Positions 27,144-33,646 of a stretch of 58,210 nt of DNA are shown here, piece by piece. The notes under the pieces are model-generated. The model had not been told where the DNA came from, ran no database searches, and was given only the letters and a program-made list of their open reading frames with translations. Source of the stretch: a virus; IMG/VR virus record IMGVR_UViG_3300007735_000763, positions 1 through 58,210 of that record. One strand, written 5' to 3'. Position 1 is the stretch's first letter. Every line of letters starts with the position of its first letter. A program made the position numbers and the translations under genes.

Positions 27144-27333
27144 TATTCTCGAGCCGATCCAGGTGCAGGAGTACATCCTCCCGCCCATGATCGAGCTTCG
27201 AGATGCGTATGTAGAACTGGAGAAAGAAGACGGTAAAAAGGCCCGCGTGAATGTACTCAAGGTATTGAGTGAATCGCAGCGTATGCTGCTTGAAGATGAG
27301 ATCATTGAAGCTTTAACAGGAGAAAGAGAGTGA
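27097..27333 (+). CDS. 78-residue early protein
   Basis: ATG after AGGATAAAAA, starting inside the preceding gene. Acidic, helical C-terminal half (VLKVLSESQRMLLEDEIIEALTGERE), beta-like N-terminus. ATGA-type overlap (GTGA) with the next gene. No recognised family. Confidence 0.55.
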   Translation: MKHLTQLNLDVAITYDILEPIQVQEYILPPMIELRDAYVELEKEDGKKARVNVLKVLSESQRMLLEDEIIEALTGERE

Positions 27334-27530
27334 ACGTATTTCCAGAACGAGTGACCGATGACCGTGGATCCGCCAAGATTGAAGGCGGGATCACGCTGCG
27401 TGATTACTTCGCAACCGCCGCAATGCAGGCGATCCTCAGTGGCCAGGGCGGCCATTACCACAACCGCTGGGAACTTGTGGGCGATGCCTACAAGGTCGCC
27501 GATGCCATGCTCGAGAGTCGCGAGAAATGA
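27330..27530 (+). CDS. Conserved early phage protein (GITLRDYF family)
   Basis: 66 residues, GTG start overlapping the previous stop. GGITLRDYFATAAMQAIL, then DAYKVADAMLESREK at the C-terminus. This arrangement is very common among small phage proteins (from memory) and has no experimental role. Followed by a 4-base overlap with the next gene. Confidence 0.65.
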   Translation: MNVFPERVTDDRGSAKIEGGITLRDYFATAAMQAILSGQGGHYHNRWELVGDAYKVADAMLESREK

Positions 27531-27715
27531 GTGTCGTCTCCAAAGTCCGCCGCTGCACCGAATGCAAACAGGTCTTCGCGTCCCCAGACGCGTTCCGCTT
27601 GCACAAGCGCGTGGATGGGAACTGCCGCTCGATCGAGGCCCTGACGGCGATCGGGTACATACAGACACCAAAAGGCTGGCTTCATACCAAAGTGCCGCCT
27701 GGGAGTAGGCGATGA
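27527..27715 (+). CDS. Small zinc-finger protein, FDXHR-like
   Basis: 62 residues. C10xxC13, H26 and C33 make a likely zinc site: CTECKQVFASPDAFRLHK, then NCRSIEALTAIGY. The layout resembles the phage FDXHR putative zinc-binding family (CxxC, F-x-x-H, CR...L...G...W). Overlaps both neighbours by 4 bases. Presumed nucleic-acid or host-protein binder. Confidence 0.65.
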   Translation: MSVVSKVRRCTECKQVFASPDAFRLHKRVDGNCRSIEALTAIGYIQTPKGWLHTKVPPGSRR

Positions 27716-27963
27716 CTCTTGATAATGTCTTCCAATGGTCCCAGGAGGCCGGAGTGGCTTCGGGATCCGAGCCCGTGAATATCACCGCACTCCAACGCTT
27801 CGCCGCCCTCGTTGCCGCTGCCGAGCGGGAGGCGTGTGCGAAGGTGTGTGAGGAAACACTAACGCATCACTACATAAAGAAAATGGCCGACAAAGACCAC
27901 CCGATGCTTCTTGCGGCGTGTGCCGACTGCGCCGCCGCCATCCGTGCGCGAGGTGAGGTATGA
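27712..27963 (+). CDS. Small early protein, paralogue of 28396-28698
   Basis: 83 residues. It shares RFAALVAAAEREACAKVCEE and a terminal CAAAIRARGE with the gene two places downstream, so the two probably arose by duplication. Helical, with several Cys (ACADCAAAIRA) that might bind metal. This family is frequent in aquatic phages, function unknown. ATGA overlaps on both sides. Confidence 0.6.
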   Translation: MTLDNVFQWSQEAGVASGSEPVNITALQRFAALVAAAEREACAKVCEETLTHHYIKKMADKDHPMLLAACADCAAAIRARGEV

Positions 27964-28298
27964 CCAAAGTAGACATTGCAGACCGCGTTCGTATCCGAGC
28001 GATGAAGGCTTGCACTAGTGGTGACATGGAACTGTTTAACCTACTAGTGGAAGTGCTTAATCGGTTTGAATCGACTAACCGTTTCTATGGCACACCTTTA
28101 ACAGCACTTGGCTTGACCGTGCGTACGCATAACATTTTGGAACGAGACGGCGTGTACAGCGTCGAACAGTTGAAGGAGGTATCAAAAATAGATCTTTTGA
28201 GGATGCCGAGAATGGGCAAGAAAGGTTTACGCGAAGTTGAAGATGCCTTGCAGTGTTGGAACAACGCAAACCAATCTGAACAGGAGCAACCGCGATGA
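27960..28298 (+). CDS. RNA polymerase alpha C-terminal-domain-like protein
   Basis: 112 residues. Residues 45-100 follow the alpha-CTD of bacterial RpoA: TPLTALGLTVRTHNIL, then DGVYSVEQLKEVSKIDLLRMPRMGKKGLREVEDAL. The DNA-contact positions equal to E. coli Arg265, Asn268, Gly296 and Lys298 are kept (R55, N58, G86, K88); Ser299 is Gly89. The N-terminal 40 residues are helical and unlike RpoA. It may bind UP-element DNA, sigma or activators to redirect host transcription. A plain helix-hairpin-helix protein is the alternative. Confidence 0.7.
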   Translation: MTKVDIADRVRIRAMKACTSGDMELFNLLVEVLNRFESTNRFYGTPLTALGLTVRTHNILERDGVYSVEQLKEVSKIDLLRMPRMGKKGLREVEDALQCWNNANQSEQEQPR

Positions 28299-28399
28299 CC
28301 CGCGACGACATTGATTTTCACGCGTTGATGATTGCTGCAACGTTAATGTTAGTTGTGGCTGTAGTCTCGTTTCTTGCCGCATTGCTGGTGATGCCATGA
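28295..28399 (+). CDS. 34-residue single-TM protein
   Basis: ATG 28295 overlaps the upstream stop and TGA 28397-28399 overlaps the next ATG. MTRDDIDFHAL is followed by one hydrophobic helix to the end (about 11-33). The first 18 bases are identical to the first 18 bases of the next gene (MTRDDI), suggesting that the start region was duplicated. Confidence 0.5.
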   Translation: MTRDDIDFHALMIAATLMLVVAVVSFLAALLVMP

Positions 28400-28698
28400 C
28401 CCGCGACGACATTATCCGCATGGCGCGAGAAGCAAACTGCACAACGCCGGGACAAGTACTTCAATTCACGATAGAAGAACTTAAACGCTTCGCCGCCTTT
28501 GTTGCCGCCGCCGAGCGAGAAAAACTTACGCAGGCCGCAATGTCAGCAGCGGAGATAGCCATTGATAAGGCTATTGAGTTGGAGCGAGAGGCGTGTGCGA
28601 AGGTGTGTGAATCAGAAGCCGCAAAACTTAGTCAATCACGCGATGCACTTGCAATTGGAATCTGCGCCGCCGCGATTCGGGCGAGGGGTGAGACATGA
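28396..28698 (+). CDS. Small early protein, paralogue of 27712-27963
   Basis: 100 residues. MTRDDIIRMAREA at the start, LKRFAAFVAAAERE in the middle, EREACAKVCESEA and a terminal CAAAIRARGE. The ends and centre match the protein at 27712-27963, with an extra helix in between that partly repeats the AERE/EREA unit. Common in aquatic phages, function unknown. Confidence 0.6.
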   Translation: MTRDDIIRMAREANCTTPGQVLQFTIEELKRFAAFVAAAEREKLTQAAMSAAEIAIDKAIELEREACAKVCESEAAKLSQSRDALAIGICAAAIRARGET

Positions 28699-28916
28699 AG
28701 ACCATTATCCACGTGAACCAACACGCCATCCGCAAGAACATCAAAGCCGATAAGCGCGAGCCGGTGCTCACGGTCAAAACCTATAAGTCCAACACCTACG
28801 CCCATGAGGTCGCGCTACACGGGCCGTCCAAGGTCGTCTATTCGCCCGATAAGCCGCTCTCCTGCGGCGCCAGGGTTTGGATTGAGACCGAAGATAAAGT
28901 GGAGATCATCCGATGA
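28695..28916 (+). CDS. Conserved small early protein (HVNQH family)
   Basis: 73 residues, beta-rich: MKTIIHVNQHAIRKNIK, then VLTVKTYKSNTYAHEV, LHGPSKVVYSP and CGARVWIETEDKVEII. From memory this small barrel-like protein recurs in many phage early regions without known function. Overlaps both neighbours by 4 bases. Confidence 0.65.
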   Translation: MKTIIHVNQHAIRKNIKADKREPVLTVKTYKSNTYAHEVALHGPSKVVYSPDKPLSCGARVWIETEDKVEIIR

Positions 28917-29239
28917 GCCGCAAAGCTGTACTCGAGCGCACGCTCGGCAAGAAAGCCGCCAAGAAATTCTTGCCGGCACCCAAGAAACAAGTCGCTACTC
29001 CCGTCACTCTGGAAGTGGACTGCGACCTCGTTGAACAGGTCGTCGTCCAGGAACTCATCGGCCTTCACACTTCGCTCTCGCGCGACCTTAAGGATCGCAA
29101 AGGGGGCAAGAAGATCGCCGTCTTTGATCGCGACAAAAATATCGACATCGCAACTCTCAACGGCCACCTCTTCGCCGTGGAGACCGTGCTCAAGTACTAC
29201 ACGACGCCTGCGCAGCTCAAGGAATACGGTTTCAAGTAA
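28913..29239 (+). CDS. 108-residue basic early protein
   Basis: A Lys/Arg-rich N-terminus (LGKKAAKKFLPAPKKQ) precedes a helical region (VEQVVVQELIGLHTSLSRDLKD) and a C-terminal helix (LFAVETVLKYYTTPAQLKEYGF). No known motif. Last gene of an overlap-coupled run; the following gene has its own promoter signal. Confidence 0.55.
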   Translation: MSRKAVLERTLGKKAAKKFLPAPKKQVATPVTLEVDCDLVEQVVVQELIGLHTSLSRDLKDRKGGKKIAVFDRDKNIDIATLNGHLFAVETVLKYYTTPAQLKEYGFK

Positions 29240-29266
29240 TGCTCCGGGCCGCTAGAATCGCGGCCC
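29230..29266 (+). promoter_or_regulatory. Leaderless promoter with palindrome around the -10
   Basis: TAGAAT at 29253-29258 lies between two perfect 7-base arms, GGGCCGC (29246-29252) and GCGGCCC (29260-29266). The right arm ends at the base before ATG 29267. A weak -35 (TTTCAA, 29230-29235) is 17 bases upstream. There is no Shine-Dalgarno site. This fits a promoter whose transcript starts at or near the start codon, controlled by a protein binding the palindrome. Confidence 0.5.
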
Positions 29267-29692
29267 ATGAAGGTCGTCTGTGAAAAGGTCGACCCTTCAA
29301 ACCCGGAAGTCGAAGAGACTCTCATCGAGCTGCAACGGGCTTGTCTGCCGCACGATGCTTTGTACTTCCCGGAAGAGGGGGTTTGGTGGATCGCGTACCA
29401 CCGGCGTACACCGGTCGCGTTCGCTTGTCTTGTCCCATCCCAGCAGATCGCCGATGCCGTCTATCTCAGCCGATCCGGGGTCACCCCGCTCGCTCGAGGC
29501 GGCGGCATCCAACGTCGCCTTATCCGCGTACGCCTCATCTGGGCTAAACGGCAGGGCTACAACTGGGCGGTGTCAGACACCACGGATAACGAACCAAGCG
29601 CCAATAACCTCATCGCGTGTGGCTTCAAGCTCTACACGCCGCCTCTCCCCTATTCTTTTGCACGAGCCCTGTATTGGAAAAGAAAACTCTAA
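29267..29692 (+). CDS. GNAT-family N-acetyltransferase
   Basis: 141 residues. GNAT layout: WWIAYHRRTPVAFACL strand region, LSRSGVTPLARGGGIQRRLIRVRLIWAK (acetyl-CoA pyrophosphate loop 72-82 followed by its helix), and DTTDNEPSANNLIACGFKLY near the end. The substrate is unknown; phage GNATs may modify host or virion proteins or small molecules. The start codon directly follows a palindrome with an embedded -10 and has no ribosome site, so the mRNA is probably leaderless. Confidence 0.75.
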   Translation: MKVVCEKVDPSNPEVEETLIELQRACLPHDALYFPEEGVWWIAYHRRTPVAFACLVPSQQIADAVYLSRSGVTPLARGGGIQRRLIRVRLIWAKRQGYNWAVSDTTDNEPSANNLIACGFKLYTPPLPYSFARALYWKRKL

Positions 29693-30079
29693 ATGCCGTT
29701 CAAGGACGCCAAGGTCCGCAAAGAACGGCAGCGAGAGTATTCGCGGCGCTGGTATCTCTCTAACCAGACCAAGGCCCGCGCGGCCATCAGCCGCCGCAAG
29801 AGACAAGAGAAAGAACGCTGGGAGACCTACCGCGCGCAACACGCCTGCGCCCACTGTGGCTTCTCGCACCCTGCGGTAATCGACTTTCACCATGTCATTC
29901 GCACCAACAAACAATCCGTCAATGACCTCGCCACTCGCCAGGGCAACGTCTCCGCCGCGATCCGCGAGGCGTCAGAGAAATGCATCCCCCTCTGCTCGAA
30001 CTGCCACCGGATATTGCATTGGCGGGAACGGGAGCGTATAAAGCTCGAGAGAAAGAAGAAAGTCAGGAGAAAAAAATGA
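29693..30079 (+). CDS. HNH-like endonuclease
   Basis: 128 residues, very basic. C52xxC55, then DFHH (64-67), then C101xxC104-H105 and H109: the zinc knuckles and His core of an HNH/treble-clef fold. The N-terminus (KDAKVRKERQREYSRRWY) is a basic helix as in small HNH proteins of phages. It may nick DNA during packaging or be a minimal homing enzyme. Starts immediately after the acetyltransferase stop. Confidence 0.65.
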   Translation: MPFKDAKVRKERQREYSRRWYLSNQTKARAAISRRKRQEKERWETYRAQHACAHCGFSHPAVIDFHHVIRTNKQSVNDLATRQGNVSAAIREASEKCIPLCSNCHRILHWRERERIKLERKKKVRRKK

Positions 30080-30225
30080 CCGGAAGTTGGCTACTGTTGA
30101 TTTTGTTGATTGGACTTGGTATAAGTTTGTACTTCTGCTACCGGCGAAAGCCCCAGGACCCCGGATGGCGTAACGTGCCGCCCCCGAACTGGAGATGTCG
30201 CCGAGGCGGAAAAGATTATTTGTAA
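30076..30225 (+). CDS. 49-residue single-TM protein
   Basis: ATG after AGGAGAAAAA, overlapping the HNH stop. One hydrophobic helix (about 4-20), then a Pro/Arg/Trp-rich tail. N-out/C-in or the reverse cannot be told. No family recognised. Confidence 0.5.
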   Translation: MTGSWLLLILLIGLGISLYFCYRRKPQDPGWRNVPPPNWRCRRGGKDYL

Positions 30226-30243
30226 CCTAGAAAGGAGATTGAT

Positions 30244-30462
30244 ATGGATAGTTTTGAGAAAGGCCTTTTGGCCATTGCTGCTGTCATTCTGGCGCTGTTT
30301 CTGATGGTGTTTGTGCTAAATGCCTACGACGGGCACCTCCGCGCCCAGGTGCTTAAAAATGCCGAGGACCCGCTCTACGCGGCCTGCGCCTACGACTCCG
30401 CTAAGGATCGTGTCCCCTCCTCGTGCTTCGCCCTCCTCACCCAGAACAAGGAATTGCCCTAA
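30244..30462 (+). CDS. 72-residue single-TM protein
   Basis: Preceded by the leader AACCTAGAAAGGAGA, which recurs before the gene at 33184. A hydrophobic helix (about 8-27) is followed by a soluble part with two Cys (CAYD, SSCFALL) that could form a disulfide in the periplasm. Starts a new small operon after an 18-base gap. Confidence 0.55.
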   Translation: MDSFEKGLLAIAAVILALFLMVFVLNAYDGHLRAQVLKNAEDPLYAACAYDSAKDRVPSSCFALLTQNKELP

Positions 30463-30947
30463 TGAAAAAGTTCAAAAAGCCCCAAGCCCAAAAGGCCTAC
30501 CAACACTTCCTCGATAACCCAGGCGCCAAGCCCATGAAGGTTGCCAAACGCTTCAAGCTCTCCGCCCCCTACGCCTACAAGCTCCGGGACAAAGCCGCCG
30601 GCAACAACCCCGCCAAGAAGATCCAACGGCCGGCACCGGTCAAGACCGTCTCGATCGAGGAGATCTTCGCCCCCGCGTCACTCGAAACGACCCTCGGCTC
30701 ACGGGGCAAGGTCTACGGCTCGTTCCGCGACAACGCCTGTCTCGCCCAGGCCCTCAAACGGTCGATGGCGGATCACGCCCAGGATCTCGGCAAGACCTTC
30801 GCCGATGACCAATGGGAAGCCCTGGAGATGATCTCCACCAAGATCTCCCGGATCGTGACAGGAGATGCCGATAACATCGACCAATGGCACGACATCGCCG
30901 GCTACGCGACGCTCATCGCCGATCGGCTCCGAGGACTCGTCAGATGA
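30462..30947 (+). CDS. DUF6378-like protein with N-terminal helix-turn-helix
   Basis: 161 residues. The first 50 residues are basic and fit a helix-turn-helix (PMKVAKRFKLSAPYAYKLRDKA). The C-terminal domain reads YGSFRDNACLAQALKRSMAD, then EALEMISTKISRIVTGDADNI, then DQWHDIAGYATLIADRL, matching a common phage domain I recall as DUF6378. The fusion of a DNA-binding segment with this domain suggests a regulatory role. ATG overlaps the previous stop (TAATG). Confidence 0.65.
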   Translation: MKKFKKPQAQKAYQHFLDNPGAKPMKVAKRFKLSAPYAYKLRDKAAGNNPAKKIQRPAPVKTVSIEEIFAPASLETTLGSRGKVYGSFRDNACLAQALKRSMADHAQDLGKTFADDQWEALEMISTKISRIVTGDADNIDQWHDIAGYATLIADRLRGLVR

Positions 30948-31183
30948 TGCGCCCGGCCATCAACTCCACGGACGATCCCCCTGTGCCGATCACAGACGTC
31001 CTCCTGCGCGAATACGTCTACGCCCTGCGTAGACGTATCGAGGTGGGGCAGGACCTCCTAGAGTCCCTCGTGGAGGATATACGGCGGCTTAAACAGGAAC
31101 GGGACGGTCTACAGAACCAACTCGAACGGGTGCTCGTCGATTTGCATTGGTACGAATCCAAGCGCAAGATGGACCCCGCATGA
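30944..31183 (+). CDS. Coiled-coil protein, 79 residues
   Basis: ATGATG start overlapping the upstream stop. Almost the whole C-terminal half is a coiled coil (EVGQDLLESLVEDIRRLKQ, then RDGLQNQLERVLVDLHWYE). No enzymatic motif. Coupled to both neighbours by 4-base overlaps. Confidence 0.55.
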   Translation: MMRPAINSTDDPPVPITDVLLREYVYALRRRIEVGQDLLESLVEDIRRLKQERDGLQNQLERVLVDLHWYESKRKMDPA

Positions 31184-31422
31184 GCCAGTTCTCCATGATG
31201 AACATCTCGACCCTCAAGGACGAACCCCTCGTCCAGATGATCGTCGTCACGATCAACGGGACCCGCTACGCCCTCGTCGGGCCCGTGGTCCACGTGCCAG
31301 GACTCATCGAGAACGAACTCGATGTCTCCGAGATCGAGTTCGGCGAGATCATGACCGCCTGCGCCGCAGCCCGGATGCTCGAGGGCGACTTCCAAGAGCT
31401 GATGGGGGTCGATGTTCAATAG
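31180..31422 (+). CDS. 80-residue acidic early protein
   Basis: ATG overlapping the previous stop. A beta-rich N-terminus (LVQMIVVTINGTRYALVGP) and a helical acidic C-terminus (IEFGEIMTACAAARMLEGDF). Last gene before the terminator at 31479-31510. Unknown function. Confidence 0.55.
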   Translation: MSQFSMMNISTLKDEPLVQMIVVTINGTRYALVGPVVHVPGLIENELDVSEIEFGEIMTACAAARMLEGDFQELMGVDVQ

Positions 31423-31478
31423 GCTTGCGTGGCCTCTCCCTAGGAATCGCTAGTACCTCTACGATCACGTGCCACGGA

Positions 31479-31510
31479 CCCCACCGGTGATGAGCCGGTG
31501 GGGTTTTTTA
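31479..31510 (+). terminator. Rho-independent terminator closing the early operon
   Basis: CCCCACCGG (31479-31487), a 7-base loop, CCGGTGGGG (31495-31503), then TTTTTTA. A perfect 9-bp GC-rich stem with a U tract, about 57 bases after the last early gene. Confidence 0.9.
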
Positions 31511-31596
31511 TTGCGGTGGGGAGGCGGCGGGGATGGGGGTGGAGGGGTCGAGGACCATGGATCAAGGGCCAAAGTGACCGCATCGTGGCCAAAAGG

Positions 31597-31831
31597 GGCG
31601 TTTTGGGCGGTCTATATAGATCTTTTTAGGGTCTAATGATTTTTTTATGAAAATTTTAAAATTTGGTGTATTAGACGTAATAGGAGTAATAAGTTAATAG
31701 AAACAATAAGTTATGTACTGTACAGTACCATTACAGTACTTCAGTAGTGAAATTGATATAAAAATCGCGCGAGAACTTTTTTTTTGAAAAAAAAAAAACA
31801 TTAGACCCTAAAAAAGTCTATATAAAACGCC
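31597..31831. repeat. Long inverted repeat around an AT-rich core (origin candidate)
   Basis: Left arm 31597-31638 and right arm 31799-31831 are inverted copies. They share 16 identical bases, TTTTTAGGGTCTAATG (31623-31638) against its complement (31799-31814), then a near-identical TATATAGA-containing part and GGCGTTTT, with a 9-base insertion in the left arm. The 160-base core is very AT-rich, ends in a long A tract and holds short direct repeats (ATAAGTTA twice, TACAGTAC twice). No ORF is supported here. It looks like a replication origin or similar control site. Confidence 0.6.
31715..31728. repeat. 14-bp perfect palindrome in the AT-rich core
   Basis: GTACTGTACAGTAC is self-complementary; TACAGTAC is repeated at 31732-31739. 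It is a likely protein-binding site (initiator or repressor) inside the putative origin. Confidence 0.55.
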
Positions 31832-31843
31832 AAAAACGACTCC

Positions 31844-31879
31844 TTGGCAGGAGTAGTTGCCCTGTTGTAGAGTGGCAGC
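31844..31879 (+). promoter_or_regulatory. Promoter for a leaderless transcript at 31880
   Basis: TTGGCA (31844-31849), 18-base spacer, TAGAGT (31868-31873), then six bases to ATG 31880. With the usual 6-8 base distance the transcript begins at the start codon. There is no ribosome site. GGCA/TGCC half-sites at 31846, 31858 and 31874 overlap both hexamers and could be operator elements. Confidence 0.65.
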
Positions 31880-32095
31880 ATGTTGCACGTTGAATCCACC
31901 GTCCCCCTGCCAGACGACCGTCCCCGGTTGAAGTACCCCTTTGACGATATGCAGGTGGGGGATAGCTTCCTGATTACCGAGGCAGGCATGGTCAAGAACG
32001 CCCGTTCGGCGGCCTGGATGTACTCCAAGCGTCATGGGATGAAATTCTCCTGTCGGAAGGTGGACGGCGGCTGGCGCGTCTGGAGGACGGCGTGA
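31880..32095 (+). CDS. Small conserved phage protein (VGDSF...RVWR family)
   Basis: 71 residues: YPFDDMQVGDSFLITEAGM, a short helix with SAAWMYSKRHGMKFSCRKV, and GGWRVWRTA at the end. This compact alpha/beta pattern recurs in many phages and plasmid-like elements, possibly DUF7303 (from memory). It starts the packaging operon just after the putative origin, from a promoter that would make a leaderless mRNA, and overlaps the small terminase gene by 4 bases. Confidence 0.65.
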   Translation: MLHVESTVPLPDDRPRLKYPFDDMQVGDSFLITEAGMVKNARSAAWMYSKRHGMKFSCRKVDGGWRVWRTA

Positions 32096-32787
32096 GCGGC
32101 AAGAAGGAAGACGCCTTCATGGCCAAGGTCGGCCGTGGGATTCCCAAGACGACCCTCGACAAGATCAACCAGCCCGTCCCAGCAAGGAGCGGGAACGGCA
32201 CTAAGTCCAAGAGGCGTGACCAACCGTTGACGACGCAAGAGTGGAAGTTCGTCAACGAGTTCGTCGCTGGGGACGGCCATGTCACCGCCAAGGAGGCAGC
32301 CCTGCGGGCGGGCTACCCTGAGAAGAAGATCAAGTACTACGCCGAAACGCTGACCAACCCAGACATGAATCCGCATATCGTGGCGGAGATCCAGAAGCTG
32401 CGGGCGGAGTTCGCCGAAAAGTACGGCACAACCTACGAGCGGCACATGAGGGACTTGCAGCTCATCCGCGACCAGGCCCTGGCTGCGGGAGCCTACGGCG
32501 CCGCCGTCCAGGCTGAGTACCGTCGAGGGCAGGCCCTGGGAACGATCTACATCGACCGCAAGGAGATCCGCCACGGCACGATCGACTCCATGAGCAAGGA
32601 GGAGGTCATGCGCAAGCTCGAGGAGATTAAGAAACTGTACGGTGCGGGAGGCGGCCCGATCATTGACATAACACCGCGACAGGTCGAGGAAAGCCTGACG
32701 GAGGAAAAAGATGCCAGCGAAGCCCGAGACGAACCTGTACAACAGGCTGAAGGACAACCTATCAGGCTGCCTTATTACCCGGATTGA
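32092..32787 (+). CDS. terS: Terminase small subunit
   Basis: 231 residues from a GTG overlapping the preceding stop. Residues about 46-95 match the Terminase_2 helix-turn-helix: LTTQEWKFVNEFVAGDG, AKEAALRAGYPEKKIKYYA, LTNPDMNPHIVAEIQKL. A helical oligomerization region and an acidic tail follow. It would recognise packaging sites on phage DNA and feed the large subunit, which is unusually far away here (5.6 kb, beyond an accessory cassette). The 3' end overlaps the nuclease gene by 77 bases. Confidence 0.85.
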   Translation: MSGKKEDAFMAKVGRGIPKTTLDKINQPVPARSGNGTKSKRRDQPLTTQEWKFVNEFVAGDGHVTAKEAALRAGYPEKKIKYYAETLTNPDMNPHIVAEIQKLRAEFAEKYGTTYERHMRDLQLIRDQALAAGAYGAAVQAEYRRGQALGTIYIDRKEIRHGTIDSMSKEEVMRKLEEIKKLYGAGGGPIIDITPRQVEESLTEEKDASEARDEPVQQAEGQPIRLPYYPD

Positions 32788-33127
32788 GTCGCGGGTAAAC
32801 CTCGGCATCCCAGACTGCTTCTTGGCGTTCCGTAACGGCGAGTTCATCCCACTTGAGCTGAAGGTCGTCAAGCACGGACGCAAGGTGCGTCTGTCCCCGC
32901 ATCAGGTCGCGTATCACTTGCGGCACGCACAGAACGGCAACCGCACTTTTATTTTGGTTGAATACAAACCGCCGCGAACGATCAAGGAAGATCCACGTCT
33001 GATGCTCTTTCGTGGTTCGCAGGCGATGGAGCTCTTGCAGTCGGGCATCGACACAACCCCGGTCATCTCCTGGCACGCCCAGGCGGTGATGTGGCGAATT
33101 TTAGAAATGGAGCTTGAACAGGCGTAG
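32711..33127 (+). CDS. VRR-NUC-like PD-(D/E)XK nuclease
   Basis: 138 residues. LGIPDCFLAFRNGEFIPLELKVVK holds the active site (G32, P34, D35; E49-x-K51), followed by LSPHQVAYHLRHA (Q65), as in VRR-NUC nucleases that cut structured DNA. It overlaps terS by 77 bases, so the two are co-translated, suggesting a role in resolving branches before packaging. The start ATG has GGAGGAAAA upstream inside terS. Confidence 0.8.
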   Translation: MPAKPETNLYNRLKDNLSGCLITRIESRVNLGIPDCFLAFRNGEFIPLELKVVKHGRKVRLSPHQVAYHLRHAQNGNRTFILVEYKPPRTIKEDPRLMLFRGSQAMELLQSGIDTTPVISWHAQAVMWRILEMELEQA

Positions 33128-33143
33128 CGGACTGGGATAGAGT
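33114..33143 (+). promoter_or_regulatory. Candidate promoter before the gene at 33184
   Basis: TTGAAC (33114-33119), 18-base spacer, TAGAGT (33138-33143): the same spacing and -10 as the promoter at 31844. The transcript would begin near 33150 and carry the AACCTAGAAAGGAGA leader. Confidence 0.5.
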
Positions 33144-33183
33144 CGATCGGCTACGCCAATTTAAACCTAGAAAGGAGACTGAC

Positions 33184-33438
33184 GTGAAAGTTACATTTGT
33201 GGTTTACAACCATACAAACAATTCGATAAGTCTGGTAAAGAGTCAGGTCAAGGGCAATAAACCTACTGACGCAGAATGGGAACGCGCCGCACAGAGTGCA
33301 AAGGATGCGATCGCAGAGAAAGAGGATAAGAAACTCTCTGCCTGGGTAGGTAAGCTTTATCGCGGAACGTACTCGATCTCAACCGTGTTCAAAGGATGGG
33401 TGGACTTTGAGGATCGCGCCCCTGTTGACTTGGGGTAG
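33184..33438 (+). CDS. 84-residue protein of unknown function
   Basis: GTG start after AGAAAGGAGA. A beta strand start (KVTFVVYNHTNNSISLVKSQV) then a helix (DAEWERAAQSAKDAIAEKED) and a C-terminal region with VGKLYRGTYSISTVFKGW. No family recognised. Own promoter upstream. Confidence 0.55.
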   Translation: MKVTFVVYNHTNNSISLVKSQVKGNKPTDAEWERAAQSAKDAIAEKEDKKLSAWVGKLYRGTYSISTVFKGWVDFEDRAPVDLG

Positions 33439-33442
33439 CAGC

Positions 33443-33646
33443 ATGAACATCAAACTAATGAAGTTGCCGCCTCGCAAAAAGCTTTGGGGGTGGGACTACA
33501 ACAAGAACCGTGAACTACAGATGACGGGGAAGGAATGGCACGAATATGCCCGCCGCCCTGAATTGAAGACTGAAAGGGGCGGCGACTCCGCTTTCGGCGG
33601 AGGGGTCGAGGTATGGCTCGATGGAAAAAACGTGAATCGACGTTGA
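33443..33646 (+). CDS. 67-residue basic protein
   Basis: ATG 33443 after GGGGTAGC, four bases beyond the previous stop. KLPPRKKLWGWDYNKNREL at the start, Gly-rich end. Unknown. It overlaps the next small ORF by 34 bases. Confidence 0.45.
   Translation: MNIKLMKLPPRKKLWGWDYNKNRELQMTGKEWHEYARRPELKTERGGDSAFGGGVEVWLDGKNVNRR

Noticed and set aside
31640-31798. CRISPR-like or tRNA content in the AT-rich core
   Set aside because: No regular repeat-spacer pattern and no cloverleaf could be drawn; the short direct repeats fit an origin better.
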